DNA from: Saccharibacillus sp. O23
GTDB taxonomy: Bacteria > Bacillota > Bacilli > Paenibacillales > Paenibacillaceae
Length of the DNA stretch: 64,000 nucleotides
Reading direction: 5' to 3'
Assembly (NCBI RefSeq): GCF_002205895.1
Contig: NZ_NJDE01000008.1
Coordinates: forward strand, 124,001-188,000
The translations under genes were made by a program, and so were the position numbers. Positions 62,007 to 64,000 of the stretch are shown piece after piece (positions within the stretch are counted from its first letter, which is position 1; every line of letters starts with the position of its first letter). Under the pieces are notes generated by a model that saw only the letters and a list, made by a program, of their open reading frames with translations, ran no database searches and was not told the DNA's origin.

Positions 62007-63071
62007 TTACCTTTCGAAAAGGGGCCGCTCTTGCGCGGCTGTCGGTTCTTCGAACAAAAAACCGTAATTCCGTTCGAGCAGCTCGATCGTTTCTTCCGCG
62101 AAACGAACGGCCGCTTCCGTTCCGTTTGCTTGAATCCCGCTGCGTCCTCTCGCGACCCGATCGAAACGAAAAGGCGCGACGATCCTTAACAGCGTCTCGA
62201 GCACCTGCCGTTCTTCCGGATTCAACGGGCGAACGGCCGAATAAGCGCGATAGAACGCGATCATCGCGCCGTCCGCCACTATCCCGTCGGGGCGGTAAGC
62301 CGCGTAATAAGCCATCAACGCGGCCAACTCGCCGACCAAAACTTCGTCCCCGGCGATATTCAAATCGAATACGCCCGCAATCTCTCCGTTTGCGCCGCGC
62401 GTCAGGTTATACGGACATAAGTCGCCTTGCACGGCGGCCTGCGGCAGCGTCGGCCAGGCCTCTTCGGCCTCGGCGCGCAGCGTCTCGTACGATGTTCGAA
62501 CGAGAACCCGAAGCGCCTCGGGGCAGCCACCTTGCGCCAATGCGCGTTCCGCCGCATCGAAACTGTCCGCGTTCTCGTCATAATCGCCCAACTCTTGCGT
62601 TGCGCGGCTGCCGAACAAACTCCAACTCGTCCCGTGTCCGAACCGAATGCCGCTGCGTAGGCTTGCCGTATGCAGGCGGCCCGCCAACTCGCCGATTCGT
62701 GCGATGTCCCGCGCGTCGCGGCAGACGAATTCCGTTCCGGGCGCGAACCGTTCCGCCGTCGTCAACCAGCGCCGCCGTCCGTCGCGGAGAAAAGCGAAAT
62801 AACGGCCGTCCCGGCCGCGAATCCGCTCCATGACCGGCAGGCCTTCCCGCGCCATCGCGGCCGCCCAGTTTCCTTGACGCTCCAGCTCCTCTTCGTTCAA
62901 ATGCAGAAATCCTTCTCGGCCGGAAGCTTCCACGCCTTTGAGCACGAAATCGCCTTGCACGGCGGCGACCCGAACGACGGGATCTCCCGTTCCCCTGAGC
63001 TGGCGGGCCGGTTCGGTCGGCTCCAATCCGTAACATTCGGCGGCATGCGCCGTCCAAACTGATAGATTCAT
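62007..63071 (-). CDS. Aminoglycoside-phosphotransferase-fold kinase (CotS/HSK2-like)
   Basis: The 354-residue protein has the APH/choline-kinase fold. The catalytic loop is VQGDLCPYN rather than the usual HGDxxxxN, so His is replaced by Gln while the Asp and Asn stay. FDLNIAGDE serves as the metal-binding DxD-type motif. The ATG at 63071 follows AAAGGAG, and an in-frame ATG at 63146 is rejected. The substrate could be a small alcohol, an amino alcohol or a homoserine-like compound; resistance to antibiotics is not implied. It is divergent from the sugar-kinase gene. Confidence 0.82.
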   Translation of the reverse strand: MNLSVWTAHAAECYGLEPTEPARQLRGTGDPVVRVAAVQGDFVLKGVEASGREGFLHLNEEELERQGNWAAAMAREGLPVMERIRGRDGRYFAFLRDGRRRWLTTAERFAPGTEFVCRDARDIARIGELAGRLHTASLRSGIRFGHGTSWSLFGSRATQELGDYDENADSFDAAERALAQGGCPEALRVLVRTSYETLRAEAEEAWPTLPQAAVQGDLCPYNLTRGANGEIAGVFDLNIAGDEVLVGELAALMAYYAAYRPDGIVADGAMIAFYRAYSAVRPLNPEERQVLETLLRIVAPFRFDRVARGRSGIQANGTEAAVRFAEETIELLERNYGFLFEEPTAAQERPLFER

Positions 63072-63278
63072 GTCGATCTCCTTTGTCGGTCCGCAGAATT
63101 CGCTTCGATCCGCGACCCCGATCGTTTTTAACCGGATGTTACTCATTATAAAATAAAAAAGGCAGGCCGACGCAAAATCTCGTTTCTCCCGAACCCGGAC
63201 GTTTGCTCCCGAAAGATCAAGCGGTTACAATTCGAATCATTAGAGCGTATATTCATCCATTTTACGAGGAGGCTATCC

Positions 63279-64000
63279 ATGCTGGAAAAAATCAATGCGG
63301 ATTCCGTCGTCGCGGGCGTCGATATGGGCGGCACCAACGTGCGGATCATGATCGCCGACCTCGCGGGCGAAGTCAAAGCTTATATCAAGACCGAAACGGA
63401 TCTGCTTCCCAAACAGCGTACCGACACGACGCCGCTTATCGTCCTGATGCGCGAAGCGCTGCATCAAGCCGGCTGCATGCCGGACCAAGTCGCTTTTCTC
63501 GCCGCGGGAATCGCGGGATTGGACAGCAGCGACGATCAAGATTGGGCCGACCGGCTGGCTTCCGGTTTCGGGCTGAACTGCCCGAGCCGGGCCGTCAACG
63601 ACGCGATCATCGCGCATCGCGGCGCGCTGGCGGGCGCGCCCGGCATTCTGGTCGCTTCCGGCACCGGCTCGATCCTGCTGGCGCATACGGAACGCGGCCA
63701 ATGGCTGCGGAATTACGATTTCGGCCATTACGCGGCCAGCGGCGCGCGTTTTCTCGGCTATCAGGCGGTCTACGACGTGCTGGCGGGGCGCGAAAGCCCC
63801 GGCGACGGCGTGCTGGTGCGCGATATGCTGCGCTTCTTCCGCCAGCCGAACCTGCGCGATCTGGCCGAAGCCGCCAGCCGCAGCTTCGGACTGGACCGCG
63901 CGCGGCGGGATCGGCTGTTCGGCCTCTTCGCGTCGATCGTGACGCGCGAAGCGTCGGCGGGTTCTCCGATCGCCGTTCGCGTCTGCGACGATGCGCTGCG
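63279..64000 (+). CDS. BadF/NagK-type sugar kinase (3' end beyond window)
   Basis: The first 240 residues of an ASKHA-fold kinase are visible. The phosphate loop is VAGVDMGGTNVRI, NDAIIAHRGAL is the acidic catalytic region, and GILVASGTGSI is the second phosphate motif. This fits the BadF/BadG/BcrA family, in which N-acetylglucosamine kinase is the usual function for stand-alone members. The ATG follows GAGGAGG. Neighbours beyond base 64000 are not seen, so the substrate stays open. Confidence 0.85.
   Translation, partial: MLEKINADSVVAGVDMGGTNVRIMIADLAGEVKAYIKTETDLLPKQRTDTTPLIVLMREALHQAGCMPDQVAFLAAGIAGLDSSDDQDWADRLASGFGLNCPSRAVNDAIIAHRGALAGAPGILVASGTGSILLAHTERGQWLRNYDFGHYAASGARFLGYQAVYDVLAGRESPGDGVLVRDMLRFFRQPNLRDLAEAASRSFGLDRARRDRLFGLFASIVTREASAGSPIAVRVCDDAL

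Noticed and set aside
62007-63071. Aminoglycoside resistance gene
   Set aside because: Only the fold agrees; the motif HGD is altered, and sequence resembles general small-molecule kinases rather than resistance enzymes.

Overview
The window is GC-rich, densely coded DNA from a spore-forming-type Gram-positive, most probably a member of Paenibacillaceae (a Paenibacillus/Saccharibacillus-like plant-associated bacterium). The reasons are strong AGGAGG-type ribosome sites, a LicT/RAT-controlled beta-glucoside PTS, an S-layer-homology domain on a secreted protease, Rex-like boxes before cydABDC, a TPP riboswitch before a YkoE-type thiamine ECF system, and many glycosidase loci each with its own LacI or AraC regulator. 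The genus is inference. No tRNA, rRNA, insertion sequence, prophage or CRISPR array was seen.

Layout. 1-6.7 kb: a beta-mannosidase (cut by the window edge), two ABC sugar permeases, a binding lipoprotein and a LacI repressor; the two promoters share a 13-base word over their -35 boxes. 6.8-10.4 kb: an SDR and small or unknown genes. 10.7-16.1 kb: a 1532-residue protein with two activase domains and 2-hydroxyacyl-CoA dehydratase-like regions, behind a TetR regulator. 16.4-21.4 kb: a membrane-anchored serine hydrolase, then licT and a beta-glucoside PTS EIIBCA, each behind an RAT/terminator. 21.6-28.7 kb: a stalk-domain protein, a LacI regulator with an unusual insert, a ROK kinase plus manA, and an SLH-M13 metallopeptidase. 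29-37.5 kb: alpha-galactosidase, alpha-L-fucosidase, two AraC regulators, a pair of related SDR proteins (one apparently non-catalytic), and a ThuA-like protein. 37.7-43.9 kb: cydA-cydB-cydD-cydC. 44.9-49.2 kb: an unknown protein, a MATE exporter, a diguanylate cyclase and a GNAT enzyme. 49.4-54.6 kb: glgC-glgD-glgP without glgA or glgB. 55-58.7 kb: TPP riboswitch and ykoE-ykoD-ykoC. 58.8-64 kb: an SDR, a tiny basic peptide, AraC and MarR regulators, an APH-like kinase and a partial BadF-type sugar kinase.

The theme is uptake and breakdown of plant oligosaccharides (beta-mannosides, beta-glucosides, alpha-galactosides, fucosides), with storage of carbon as glycogen and a bd-type oxidase for low oxygen.

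The most unusual signal is non-coding. Each of the four largest gaps between genes carries one compact element of about 190 bases made of four palindromes spaced short-long-short (about 50, 62-71, 50 bases). Two copies (5.2 kb and 44.5 kb) use the same palindrome and have identical spacing. Two others (22.3 kb and 31.4 kb) have unrelated palindromes but nearly the same geometry. This looks like one structural class of intergenic element with interchangeable stem sequences, and I do not recognise it. Several conserved enzymes also carry long Ala/Glu/Gly-rich inserts, apparently a trait of this genome.
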